Source of the DNA: Imperialibacter sp. EC-SDR9
GTDB taxonomy: Bacteria > Bacteroidota > Bacteroidia > Cytophagales > Cyclobacteriaceae
DNA: 64,000 bases
Direction: 5' to 3'
NCBI RefSeq assembly: GCF_902498805.1
Contig: NZ_LR701603.1
Location: forward strand, 1 to 64,000
Shown here: piece after piece, positions 36,155 through 44,436 of the stretch
Numbering within the stretch: position 1 is the stretch's first letter
How the letters are laid out: each line of letters opens with the position of its first letter
Position numbers and translations under genes: made by a program
Notes under the pieces: generated by a model
Database searches by the model: none
What the model saw: the letters and a program-made list of their open reading frames with translations, nothing else
What the model was told of the DNA's origin: nothing

Positions 36155-36883
36155 ATGAGGCTTTTTCGGATTTTCATCTTCATTGCGGCGTGTCTGTCTG
36201 GGGTTTCTGTATCTGGACAGGAAACAGATAAAACGGCTACAGCCCCCACTGGCAGCAGCAAAGGAGGCGCATGGGGCTATTTTGGCTTGCGTGGAGGTGC
36301 GCATTTCAGTGAAGTGCTTTTCAGCGATACGTTCAGGCCTGTGAATATGCAGACGAGCTTTGTTTACGGTAAACAATATGGTGCTGTTGGAAAGCTCTTT
36401 CTGGCGGAACATGCGGGTATTCAAGTGGAAGTAAACTACATCGAGAAAGGCTACAAGCAGCTCCTCGACTCGGGTTTTTATACCACCAAAATGAATTATT
36501 TGGAAATCCCTTTGCTGATGAATGCCTATCTCGGAAAGCAAAAGACCCAATTTTTTGTGAACATGGGGCCCTACCTGGAGATATTCCTCAATCAGAAGGA
36601 CGAACTGCAGGGAGTGGTGAAGGATGGCGAAGAGTTTTATCGGTTTGATCCGAATGTGGATCGAACCATAGGTTATGGGCTGAGAGCATCGGGAGGGCTC
36701 AACAGACTATTCAGCTTCGGGCTGCTACAGCTTGAAGGAGGTCTGGAGGTCACCATCAGCGATATGATTTTTTCAAACAGGCTCCTTTCTACTATCCCCG
36801 ACAGCTCCAAGCACCTGGTAGGCTTTGTGTCTTTGGCCTACATGATTCCCATAGGCAAAAAGCCTGACACTGGCGGACAGTAA
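36155..36883 (+). CDS. Outer-membrane beta-barrel protein (PorT-like)
   Basis: A 242-residue exported protein: signal peptide about 1-24 (MRLFRIFIFIAACLSGVSVSG), short linker, then eight or so amphipathic strands (GYFGLRGGAHFSEVLFSD ... QTSFVYGKQYGAVGKLFLAEHAGIQVEVNYIEKGY ... YLEIPLLMNAYLGKQKTQFFVNMGPYL). This is the pattern of the outer-membrane beta-barrel family 2 found throughout Bacteroidota. The YLEIPLL and GPYL segments are typical. The ATG at 36155 gives a clean signal peptide; an upstream TTG frame does not. No partner genes are adjacent, and the role is unknown. Confidence 0.8.
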   Translation: MRLFRIFIFIAACLSGVSVSGQETDKTATAPTGSSKGGAWGYFGLRGGAHFSEVLFSDTFRPVNMQTSFVYGKQYGAVGKLFLAEHAGIQVEVNYIEKGYKQLLDSGFYTTKMNYLEIPLLMNAYLGKQKTQFFVNMGPYLEIFLNQKDELQGVVKDGEEFYRFDPNVDRTIGYGLRASGGLNRLFSFGLLQLEGGLEVTISDMIFSNRLLSTIPDSSKHLVGFVSLAYMIPIGKKPDTGGQ

Positions 36884-37081
36884 TCCCCACGTTTTCAAAT
36901 TTACATCACAACCAGAAAGAAAGCAGCACCCCTGCTATCGGGACGTGATGCTGAGTTCGTTATGGCCCCTTTTTGCCGATCTTAAAAGATCCGCCCAGAG
37001 TTTTTGAAGAAAAAGAGTACCTGCAAATGGTTACGAAATCGTTTGCTGAATTAAATTTGTGTTAACATTATTTATTATTCT

Positions 37082-37113
37082 TTGTATATTATCTAATGAA
37101 ATGATTAATTTTG
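37082..37113 (+). promoter_or_regulatory. Candidate promoter of the 86-residue protein gene
   Basis: TTG at 37082-37084, 21 bases, then TAATTTTG at 37106-37113, matching TAnnTTTG. A second box, TAAATTTG at 37052-37059, lies further upstream. The start codon at 37159 is about 45 bases downstream. Confidence 0.45.
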
Positions 37114-37158
37114 TGCGTAATTAATAAAAATATCATCACTCTATTAAGCATTACTATT

Positions 37159-37419
37159 ATGGCTACTTCGGCTAATGAGAAAATTGAGATGGCTTGCGTT
37201 GAGGCACGTGAGAAACTCGCACAACTAGGGATTGAAGAGAAAATTCAAGCGGAGCTGGACTGGGTACTTGGAAGTTTCAGGAATGACCAAAACTCGTCTG
37301 GATTGTATGAGATAGGAGCAAAGGCCTTGAAGGCACTTGTGAAATATAAAAAAGACAAACCCAAAGCCATCACCAAGAAAATGATTGATGAGCTTGAAAA
37401 AGCATTGAAAGCGAAATAA
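37159..37419 (+). CDS. Small helical protein, 86 residues
   Basis: A lysine/glutamate-rich helical protein beginning MATSANEKIEMACVEAREKL. Middle region EEKIQAELDWVLGSFRNDQN and C-terminal KAITKKMIDELEKALKAK are strongly amphipathic. No membrane segment or known motif. The ATG at 37159 follows the candidate promoter; upstream in-frame starts overlap it. Its size, charge and predicted strong promoter suggest an abundant small protein, perhaps nucleic-acid- or protein-binding. Downstream lies a long hairpin with a T tail. Confidence 0.65.
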   Translation: MATSANEKIEMACVEAREKLAQLGIEEKIQAELDWVLGSFRNDQNSSGLYEIGAKALKALVKYKKDKPKAITKKMIDELEKALKAK

Positions 37420-37436
37420 AATATTTTCTACACACA

Positions 37437-37550
37437 GAGCTGTTTCAATAGACAGTTGCGAATTTGGCGGTAGACCAAATGTCGATATTTTGAAAGCGAA
37501 CCTCCCTTTTAATCAGGCTCGTCAGTCAACTATCGTTGAAACAGCTTTTT
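37437..37550 (+). other. Long-range inverted repeat with T tail, terminator or small RNA
   Basis: Arms agctgtttcaa (37438-37448) and ttgaaacagct (37536-37546) pair perfectly and extend weakly inward (cagttg / caacta). Within the 87-base loop a second stem atttgg/ccaaat is seen, and a T run follows. It could be the terminator of the 86-residue gene, a structured 3' RNA, or the remnant of a small palindromic element. Confidence 0.45.
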
Positions 37551-37661
37551 CTTCACTTCCCATCCCAAGACTTCACAAACCTTTAATCACAGTTCTGTTA
37601 GGTACTGTATCATAATTGCTATTTTTGCTGTGTCAGTGATTTTAGGCGCACCCATGCTTCA

Positions 37662-39584
37662 ATGAAAGGAAGGAAGATACTTTTTATACTATTGTTCTTG
37701 ATGAGTGGGTCGGTGCCCCCCTTGTTTGGGAAACACTCTTATCAGGAACCAGCGAAACCATCTCAAGATCACGTCTCGCTTGTCGACAGCATTAATCATC
37801 TTGCCAGCGTTTTTCTTAGAACTGAGCCCGATTCAGCACAAGTACTGATCACCGAAGCGCTGGAAGTTTCCCGGCAGTATGACTATACGGGAGGCGTTGC
37901 AAGGGCGTTATTTCTACAGGGCAACTACTATCAAAACAGAGGTCAGCTAGAGCTTGCTTACAGGACTTTTTACGAATCGCTTCAACTACATGAGGCTCAG
38001 AAAGATAAAAAAAGTGTTGCGGGATGTTATAATAGTATTGGCGATGTTTTCAGGAGACAAAGGAACTACAGGGAGGCAAGCAGAAACTATGATTTATCCT
38101 TTGCGTTGGCCAACGAAATAGGAGACTCGGCGCTCGTTTCGGAGAATATCAATAATTTTGGGGACGTTTTCAGAGATCAAAAAGACTACGATGCGGCAAT
38201 TCTTCGGTATAACGAAGCACTCGAAATTGATCTGAAAATAAACAATGGATATGGCGTAACCGATGGTTATAATAACCTGGGCGATGTGTATCTCTATCTG
38301 GCGGACTATGACCAGGCCATATCGTATTATAATCGTGCCCTAAGGCTGGCTGAGTCAATGAATAACCAGCTGGAAGTAGCAGACAACCTCAATAAACTGG
38401 GCCGGGCTTATGCTGCAAAAAACGATCTGGAAACTGCTTTGTTTTACTCGAAGCTGGCAGCCACGGTAAGCGGCAGAATCAGGCTTACCGAGGAGCTTAT
38501 GGAAGCCTACTACAGCCTGGCGGAGGTGTACCAACGGGTGGGCAGGTACGACAAGGCACTTGAAAGCCATATGCTGTATTCCAAGTTTCAGGATTCACTA
38601 CTCGACGTCAGGTCTGTTCGCAAAATATCGGAACTACAGTTTTTGTTTGAATCGGAGCAGAAAGACAGTGAAATTCTATTAAAAGAGGCCGAACTTGAAA
38701 CTCAGTCTGTTCAGCTCAAATGGCTGATTACGGCGGTGATACTGCTGATAATTTTGGCACTGGTGTTTTATAGAAACTACATTTCAAAGCAAAGAGTTAA
38801 CAACAAGTTGATAGCTCAGCAGGAGGAAATCAAACACCAGACCGAAAGCCTTGAAGAAAAGAACCGACAGCTGAAGATCATCAATGAAGAAAAAAATGAG
38901 ATCATTGGCATGGTGGCGCACGACCTGAGAGCTCCAATCAACCAGGTCATGTCGGTGGTTAACCTTATGCACTATGAAAAGGAAGCCTTTTCCGACGATA
39001 TGGTTTCCTATCTGAGTATTATGGAACGGGCTACGACGAGGATGAAATTCATGGTGAGTGAGATTCTTGATGCAGAAGCGATAGAAAACACTACTTTCAA
39101 CATGGATATTGAAAATGTCGACCTGTGTGAAATTATTGAAGAGGAGAAGAAGAATTACCGGTTATATGCCGATAAGAAGAAGTTAAAACTGACTACCGAA
39201 CTAGTGGGAAACCCGGCGTGCGCCAGGGTTGACAAAAATATTTACCGGAATATAATAGAAAACCTTGTTTCCAATGCGCTGAAATACTCTCCCGAAGGAA
39301 AAGAGATCAAGTTGATCCTTCGGTTTGAAGCTGACAAAGTGATCACTTCGGTGAAGGACGATGGGCCTGGGCTTAGTGATGAAGATATGAAGAGGGTTTT
39401 TGGAAAATATCAGAGGCTAAGTGCTCAGCCAACGGGAGGAGAGGAAAGCATCGGACTTGGTTTGTCGCTGGTGAAAAAATTCACAGAAGCCATGAACGGA
39501 GAGGTGTGGTGTGAAAGCACAGAAGGAAATGGTGCCGAATTTTTTGTGTCATTTGAAAAAGTAACTTCCAATTCAAACAAATAA
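37662..39584 (+). CDS. TPR-containing sensor histidine kinase
   Basis: A 640-residue membrane kinase. Signal peptide (about 1-24), periplasmic tetratricopeptide repeats (about 60-320) with repeated YNNLGDVYLYLADYDQAISYYNRAL-type units, one transmembrane helix (about 350-368, WLITAVILLIILALVFY), a coiled coil, HisKA with His420 (GMVAHDLRAPINQVMSVVNL) and ATPase domain (IENLVSNALKYS, DDGPGLS, SIGLGLSLVKKF). The architecture is the same as that of the 2064-3974 kinase. The alkaline phosphatase gene begins seven bases after its stop, so the two are very likely co-transcribed; no response regulator is nearby. Confidence 0.9.
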   Translation: MKGRKILFILLFLMSGSVPPLFGKHSYQEPAKPSQDHVSLVDSINHLASVFLRTEPDSAQVLITEALEVSRQYDYTGGVARALFLQGNYYQNRGQLELAYRTFYESLQLHEAQKDKKSVAGCYNSIGDVFRRQRNYREASRNYDLSFALANEIGDSALVSENINNFGDVFRDQKDYDAAILRYNEALEIDLKINNGYGVTDGYNNLGDVYLYLADYDQAISYYNRALRLAESMNNQLEVADNLNKLGRAYAAKNDLETALFYSKLAATVSGRIRLTEELMEAYYSLAEVYQRVGRYDKALESHMLYSKFQDSLLDVRSVRKISELQFLFESEQKDSEILLKEAELETQSVQLKWLITAVILLIILALVFYRNYISKQRVNNKLIAQQEEIKHQTESLEEKNRQLKIINEEKNEIIGMVAHDLRAPINQVMSVVNLMHYEKEAFSDDMVSYLSIMERATTRMKFMVSEILDAEAIENTTFNMDIENVDLCEIIEEEKKNYRLYADKKKLKLTTELVGNPACARVDKNIYRNIIENLVSNALKYSPEGKEIKLILRFEADKVITSVKDDGPGLSDEDMKRVFGKYQRLSAQPTGGEESIGLGLSLVKKFTEAMNGEVWCESTEGNGAEFFVSFEKVTSNSNK

Positions 39585-39590
39585 ACATCA

Positions 39591-40676
39591 ATGTATCTAG
39601 CTAAAAGAATTCTTGTGCTGCTGTTGGTAACAGTGGCATCCTGCAATCCCCCAAAGGAGGTTCCCACTCAGCCTGAGAAAAAGGCCGTGAAGAATATAAT
39701 CTTCATGGTGGGCGATGGTATGGGATTAACCCAGGCAACCGCCGGTCTTGTTGCCAACAACTTTAAGCTTAATCTTGAGCGGGTGCAGTATGTGGGGCTA
39801 AGTAAAACTTTTTCCAGCGATGCACTGATAACTGACTCAGCTGCTGGTGCTACAGCTTTTTCTATTGGTGAGAAGAGCTACAATGGAGCCATTGGTGTTA
39901 TGCCTGACTCCACTTCCCGAGAAACCATACTCGAAACAGCTGGCAGTAAAGGCCTGGCAAGTGGCCTGATCGCAGTTTGCACGATTACACATGCTACTCC
40001 TGGTTCCTTTTATGCCCACCAGCCTTCCCGAAATATGCATGAAGAAATTGCTTCAGATATGATTGACTCACCACTCAATTATTTTGTCGGTGGAGGGAGA
40101 AAGTATTTTGCAACCCGAAAGGACAGCACTAGCATATTGCCGGCGCTGGAGGAAAAAGGATTCAGTTTTGTTGAAAGCCTGGACGCATTCAAAAGCAGTT
40201 CGTCAGAGAAAATTGGCTATTTTATAGCCGATGGTGACCCTGCCCCTGTGGCTAAAGGCAGAGGGCCAATCTTGAGCGACGCTGTAGAAGCGATGCTGCC
40301 AAAGCTTGCGAATGACCCCGAGGGCTTCTTTTTGATGGTAGAAGGTTCTCAGATTGATTGGGGTGGGCACTCCAACGATTCTGACTATATCACCTCTGAG
40401 ATGATCGATTTTGACAACGCCATAGGCAAAGTGCTCGACTTTGCTGCGAAAGATGGTAACACCCTGGTGGTGATTACTGCCGATCATGAAACCGGTGGCT
40501 TCTCCATTGCTGAGGCAGAAGACCCATGGAAGTTTGAGCCCAAGTTCACTACGGGTCATCACACTGGTACTATGGTTCCTGTATACGCATTTGGTGCTGG
40601 GTCTGAAGCCTTTGCCGGCATCTACCACAACACCGAGATTTACCACAAGATGATGAAGGCCTACGGCTGGAAATAA
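39591..40676 (+). CDS. Alkaline phosphatase (lipoprotein)
   Basis: A 361-residue alkaline phosphatase of the PhoA-like family, which hydrolyses phosphomonoesters outside the cytoplasm. Lipobox VTVASC (Cys18) anchors it. Active-site elements: FMVGDGMG with metal ligand Asp42, nucleophile Ser83 in DSAAGATA, THATPGSFYAHQ, VEGSQIDWGGH with acidic and histidine ligands, and TADHETGGF followed by GHHTGTMVPV. The length is slightly short but all ligand regions are present. It is co-transcribed with the TPR kinase, seven bases upstream. A regulatory link to phosphate supply is possible but not shown. A bidirectional terminator follows. Confidence 0.92.
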   Translation: MYLAKRILVLLLVTVASCNPPKEVPTQPEKKAVKNIIFMVGDGMGLTQATAGLVANNFKLNLERVQYVGLSKTFSSDALITDSAAGATAFSIGEKSYNGAIGVMPDSTSRETILETAGSKGLASGLIAVCTITHATPGSFYAHQPSRNMHEEIASDMIDSPLNYFVGGGRKYFATRKDSTSILPALEEKGFSFVESLDAFKSSSSEKIGYFIADGDPAPVAKGRGPILSDAVEAMLPKLANDPEGFFLMVEGSQIDWGGHSNDSDYITSEMIDFDNAIGKVLDFAAKDGNTLVVITADHETGGFSIAEAEDPWKFEPKFTTGHHTGTMVPVYAFGAGSEAFAGIYHNTEIYHKMMKAYGWK

Positions 40677-40683
40677 CCTAGAA

Positions 40684-40730
40684 AGTGTTTTGAGCTTCCG
40701 ACACATTCTGGCTGGAAGCCCAAAACATTT
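40684..40730. terminator. Bidirectional terminator between alkaline phosphatase and T9SS cargo
   Basis: Arms tgttttgagcttcc (40686-40699) and ggaagcccaaaaca (40714-40727) pair with one mismatch and are flanked by T/A runs on both sides, between two convergent genes. Confidence 0.7.
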
Positions 40731-40741
40731 GCTTCAAAATG

Positions 40742-41584
40742 TTACTTGATAATACTCACTTCGCCTTTCCATGTCTTACCCTTTATCGAGTTGGTGAGCG
40801 TATAAAAATAGACACCTGACGGCCAGTCTCCGCCAGCCCAATCATTTTGATAGTCTTCAGTTTCAAAAGCTATGTCGCCGTCTCTGCTCACTACCTTGAG
40901 AGAAGACAAAGGCTTGATTCCTTTGATAAAAAACTGATCATTGAATCCGTCCCCATTAGGTGTAAAAGCTGTGGGAATAATCAGGGGTTCTTCAATTAGA
41001 TTAAAATTATCGATAAGGATATTGCCATTGGTTGTGCGATTGCCTTCGGGCGTTGCGACGAACACCAGGTACCTCAAATTGTCCATTTCAGGTCGGATTA
41101 CTTCCTCAAAATGTATCCACTCAGTGTTGTCTATCAGGGGAGACTCCCATAAAAGCTCCTCCGTAAGGCAGCTTTCTGTGCCCCCGTACACGGTAAGCTT
41201 GATCGGTCGGTTGACCCATATGAAAGTGTTATTGTCGTCATATCCCATGCTATCAGCGTGAGCCAGGCTTACGCTAATCACATAAGGAAAACCTGCAATC
41301 ATGGGAAGGTTGAGCCTGGTTTCCATGTCTTCCCTCACTTCGAAGGGTTCGACAGGAAGGCTTCTGGTAACAATACCGATATACGTGTTGCCATCATCGG
41401 CAGGCAAGGTCACACCATATGAAAAAGGCTGGGTGTCAGGGGTGCTTTCTGACGAACAAGGGTACCAGAAAGCTGGTGGTCGGTTCGGGCGATTGGCTCC
41501 TTCAAATGATTTGTTGTTGACCAGCTGGGCCCAGCCGGTCTGTTGAAACGTACAAGCAAATAATAACAATACCAGGTTCTTCAT
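40742..41584 (-). CDS. Secreted protein with gliding-motility/T9SS C-terminal domain
   Basis: A 280-residue exported protein. Signal peptide about 1-19 (ending QTGWAQ), a beta-sandwich region (about 20-195) and a C-terminal CHU_C domain (about 202-280) starting IIPTAFTPNGDGFNDQFFIKG and ending SGVYFYTLTNSIKGKTWKGEVSIIK. This domain type directs proteins to the type IX secretion system and cell surface in gliding Bacteroidota. The N-terminal part (CSSESTPDTQPFSYG, and VNRPIKLTVYGGTESC) has no recognised enzyme motif and may be a binding module. Presence of this signal implies the organism has T9SS, encoded elsewhere. Confidence 0.85.
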   Translation of the reverse strand: MKNLVLLLFACTFQQTGWAQLVNNKSFEGANRPNRPPAFWYPCSSESTPDTQPFSYGVTLPADDGNTYIGIVTRSLPVEPFEVREDMETRLNLPMIAGFPYVISVSLAHADSMGYDDNNTFIWVNRPIKLTVYGGTESCLTEELLWESPLIDNTEWIHFEEVIRPEMDNLRYLVFVATPEGNRTTNGNILIDNFNLIEEPLIIPTAFTPNGDGFNDQFFIKGIKPLSSLKVVSRDGDIAFETEDYQNDWAGGDWPSGVYFYTLTNSIKGKTWKGEVSIIK

Positions 41585-41668
41585 TCAGTTAAATATTGCC
41601 TGAGGCTTTTCAATTCAATGACAATTTCTGGCTCTACACAAACACCTAAAGGTAAACAGAATTTAGCC

Positions 41669-42949
41669 TTATTTTGAAACTATCTTGGTCAAAGCGTCTA
41701 TCAGTTTATCAAGCTCTTTAATGGAGGTATACAAATGCGGAGCAATCCTGGCGCCCTGTATATCATCGTTATCGATTGCCACCGTAAATATCTTGTATTC
41801 GGAATAAAGGGTATTTACCAGCTCATTCGGAGACATTCCTTCAATGCCTATATTGCAAATGGCATAGGACTGACCTTCCCCCAACGGTGTGTTTATCTTT
41901 ATTTTGGGCAGGCTTTTTACCTTACTCACCCAGTAGTGTTTGAGGTAGTTCAGTCGTGATGCTTTTAGCTCACTGCCAATGCTCTCGTGAAACCTGATGG
42001 CTGCTGCTATCGATAGTTGATTGGAGCAGGGTTGCGTGCCAAAGTGCTCCAGCTTTTTGATGTCGTCTTCTTTAAAATCAGTGTCGCCGAAAAGTGGCCA
42101 AACTTTGCTTACGTTTCCTTTTTTCACATAGAGCAGGCCGTTGCCCAGTGGGGCGCATAACCACTTGTGCAAACTGCATGCGAAGTAGTCGCAGTCCAGT
42201 TCGGATATTTTGAATGGCACATGGGCAAAAGCGTGGGCACCGTCCACAATCACTTCAATGCCCTTTTTATGGGCCATGGCACATATTTCCTTGATTGGCA
42301 GCACCTGGCCGGTCAGGTAGGTCATGTATGATACCAGCACTACTTTGGTCTGGCTGGTGATTGCTTTTTCTATAAGCTGCACAATTTGCCCTTGCGAATC
42401 GGGTATCAGTGGAAGGGAAGCCACCTTTATCGGCGTGCCAAATCTCTTCTGCCGTTGATCGAGCGCCTGAATCATGCTCGGGTACTCTCTGTTGGTGCGG
42501 AGAATCTCCTCGCCTTCTTTTAGCTTCAAGCCCTGAATGACTATGTTGAGCGATTCAGTTGTGTTTCTGGTCATGATGAGCTCATCGGCTCCGCAGCCTG
42601 CAAAACCTGCTAGCTGCTGCCGTAAGGCGTCTCTTTCTTCAAACTGCCTCCGCCTCATGTAGAAGCTCGGCGACTCATTGATCATCCGAACATTGTCAAT
42701 TTGATCCTCCAGGGTCACGTTGGCAGCCGGGCTAAAGTAGCCAGCCTCCAGATTGATAAAATGTGGGTTCTGCACATAGCATTGCTGCACCTGGTACCAA
42801 AACGATTCGTCGGTTACCAGTTCAGCGTCAGATTTATCTAAGGGCCTTTTCAAGGTGAGCGAGCTGTTTCTTGAGCTAGCCAGTGGAAGAAATGCAGCGC
42901 CAAGGGCCGCTTCACCTGTTTTTGTTAAGAATGATCGCCTGTCAATCAT
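41669..42949 (-). CDS. Aminotransferase class V-fold PLP enzyme, Tat-exported
   Basis: A 426-residue pyridoxal-phosphate enzyme of the aminotransferase class V group, resembling isopenicillin-N epimerase-like proteins. Visible: phosphate-site region MTRNTTESLNIV, cofactor-ring Asp in VIVDGAHAFAH (Asp236), Schiff-base Lys262 in CSLHKWLCAPLGNG, and a C-terminal small domain. It begins MIDRRSFLTKTGEAALGAAF, a twin-arginine signal, so it is exported folded. ATG 42949 is chosen for that reason; an upstream start at 43081 would bury the signal. The reaction is not clear from sequence; cysteine desulphurase activity is unlikely given the export. Transcribed alone. Confidence 0.85.
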   Translation of the reverse strand: MIDRRSFLTKTGEAALGAAFLPLASSRNSSLTLKRPLDKSDAELVTDESFWYQVQQCYVQNPHFINLEAGYFSPAANVTLEDQIDNVRMINESPSFYMRRRQFEERDALRQQLAGFAGCGADELIMTRNTTESLNIVIQGLKLKEGEEILRTNREYPSMIQALDQRQKRFGTPIKVASLPLIPDSQGQIVQLIEKAITSQTKVVLVSYMTYLTGQVLPIKEICAMAHKKGIEVIVDGAHAFAHVPFKISELDCDYFACSLHKWLCAPLGNGLLYVKKGNVSKVWPLFGDTDFKEDDIKKLEHFGTQPCSNQLSIAAAIRFHESIGSELKASRLNYLKHYWVSKVKSLPKIKINTPLGEGQSYAICNIGIEGMSPNELVNTLYSEYKIFTVAIDNDDIQGARIAPHLYTSIKELDKLIDALTKIVSK

Positions 42950-43073
42950 GGATATTTTTTGTTCAATAAAGCAAATTCTTCGGATGTAAGCACGGTCGTT
43001 TAGGGGTATGTTACAGAAAGTTTGTCTTATAGGTACTTTCCAAGAAATACATAGGTTTCTTGTTTTCTGTATA

Positions 43074-43108
43074 AATACCACCCTTGCATTAGCGGGTGGT
43101 ATTTTTTA
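43074..43108 (+). terminator. Strong intrinsic terminator in a divergent intergenic region
   Basis: Perfect 10-bp arms aataccaccc (43074-43083) and gggtggtatt (43094-43103) followed by a T run on the plus strand. There is no annotated plus-strand gene directly upstream, so it may end a small unannotated transcript or act as a leader attenuator for 43196. Confidence 0.65.
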
Positions 43109-43195
43109 TGCCCGATGGTTTCTGCAAAGAGATATCTTTCTCATGTGATTTTGCGTTATATTCCCAGACATTTTTTCTATTTCAATTCCAAGACT

Positions 43196-43879
43196 ATGAA
43201 TCTCAACAAGGTACTTTGTGCCGCACTCCTGACCCTTCTTTTTTTTCCGGCTCTTTCACAATCCTTTAATGGTCGGAACCTCGCCGATCACATGCTGATC
43301 AAGATAATGGATAAAAGCCTATACAAGCAGGAATATCCTGTCGATGGCTCTCCTTATTTGAATCCAGAGTTTATTGAAGGAGAAGTTTACACCAGCAAGG
43401 GGAATTATGCTGAGGTGCCTTTGCGATACAATATTGATTCGGATGTGATAGAGTTTAGTCAAAACGAAGCCGTTTATGCGCTTGATCCAGAGCCGAGGAT
43501 AAAGAAAGTGGTGATAGGGGGAAATGTGTTTGTGGTCGACAAAGGAGAAATAATAGGTAAAATGAATGATAGCTTTTATTTGCGGCTTGACAGTGGTAAG
43601 GCGCAGTTGCTGATGAAAAAAGCAGTGTCGTTCAGAGAAGCTCAGCCGGCTCAGGCCATGCAGGCGGCGTCCACCCCGGCCAGGTATCAGAAGATGCCAG
43701 ATCAGTATTTTTACAAAATAGGAGATGGCGGGGTAATGAAAATCGGCAGTATCAAGAAATTGATCGAAGAGTTTCCTGACAAACAGGAAGAGCTCAGTGC
43801 TTTCGCCAAAAAGGAAAAGATATCTCCTAAAAATGAGAAGGAGCTGATCAGCTTTTTTCAGTATTACAATTCTCTCTAG
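43196..43879 (+). CDS. Secreted hypothetical protein, 227 residues
   Basis: A protein with a signal peptide (MNLNKVLCAALLTLLFFPALSQ). The mature part is mainly beta (EGEVYTSKGNYAEVPLRYNIDSDVIEF ... RIKKVVIGGNVFVVDKGEIIGKMN), followed by a helical C-terminus with EEFPDKQEELSAFAKKEKISPKNEKELISFFQYYNSL. The front half resembles small Bacteroidota proteins of unknown function in which a hypothetical surface value is stored in a beta barrel-like fold, but no named family is certain. ATG 43196 is chosen for the signal peptide. The gene is unrelated to the following PadR-permease array and is separated by about 150 bases with operator-like repeats. Confidence 0.68.
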   Translation: MNLNKVLCAALLTLLFFPALSQSFNGRNLADHMLIKIMDKSLYKQEYPVDGSPYLNPEFIEGEVYTSKGNYAEVPLRYNIDSDVIEFSQNEAVYALDPEPRIKKVVIGGNVFVVDKGEIIGKMNDSFYLRLDSGKAQLLMKKAVSFREAQPAQAMQAASTPARYQKMPDQYFYKIGDGGVMKIGSIKKLIEEFPDKQEELSAFAKKEKISPKNEKELISFFQYYNSL

Positions 43880-43969
43880 GCCAACACAGCATCGTTTCTT
43901 TTCAGCTAGGCACACTTCACTTGCTCTCCTCATTTCATTTGTAAACAGGAAATAAATAATCGACATATC

Positions 43970-44019
43970 ATTTGGTTTTAGGAATCAAATCTGCTTACAT
44001 TAGATTTGGTTTTAGGAAT
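43970..44019 (+). promoter_or_regulatory. Direct-repeat operator and promoter of the first PadR gene
   Basis: The 16-base sequence atttggttttaggaat occurs twice, at 43970-43985 and 44004-44019, 34 bases apart. The second copy overlaps TAGATTTG (44001-44008), a full match to the Bacteroidota -7 box, so a regulator bound there would block transcription. The PadR start codon is at 44034. Confidence 0.5.
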
Positions 44020-44033
44020 ATAATACGTAGACT

Positions 44034-44357
44034 ATGAAGTTAGGAGCATTTGAAGAATTGGTATTACTAGCTGTAGGCTCACTGGGCGATGAGGCTTATG
44101 GAGTAGCGATAAAGGAAACGCTACAGCAAAAAATTGGCAAAAATCCCAGCATTGGTGCCCTGCACTCTGCCCTTTACCGGTTGGAGGATAAGGGCTGTGT
44201 AACGTCTGAGGAAGGCGGTGCGACAACAGAACGGGGTGGTCGCCGGAAGAAGTTTTATAAGCTGACGGCCTATGGCATTACCATGCTGGAAGAAGCCAAT
44301 CAATTGCGAATGGAGTTTGCCCGTCAGGTGCCAGGGCTAAACTTAAGCACGGAGTAA
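44034..44357 (+). CDS. PadR family transcriptional regulator (array unit 1)
   Basis: A 107-residue PadR winged-helix regulator. It begins MKLGAFEELVLLAVGSLGDEAYGVAI, the standard helix-1/2 start, followed by recognition helix region IGALHSALYRLEDKGCVTSEEGG, the wing ERGGRRKKFYKLTAYGI and a short C-terminal helix for dimerisation. No effector domain. PadR proteins usually repress their own operon and a membrane transporter. It is 79 bases upstream of the first prefix-permease gene. The direct-repeat operator candidate lies immediately before it. Three other PadR genes in this window share the start -FEELVLL- or -LEELVLL-. Confidence 0.92.
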   Translation: MKLGAFEELVLLAVGSLGDEAYGVAIKETLQQKIGKNPSIGALHSALYRLEDKGCVTSEEGGATTERGGRRKKFYKLTAYGITMLEEANQLRMEFARQVPGLNLSTE

Positions 44358-44436
44358 GTCGTGCCCACAGCGACAGATCAGATTTTTTCGCTGTCAGTTT
44401 ACTCACAAGCTGGTGGCACGACTTATAGAAAAAGCC

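Noticed and set aside
43970-44019. Possible CRISPR-like repeat
   Set aside because: Only two copies with an 18-base spacer, adjacent to a regulator; no array and no cas genes in the window.
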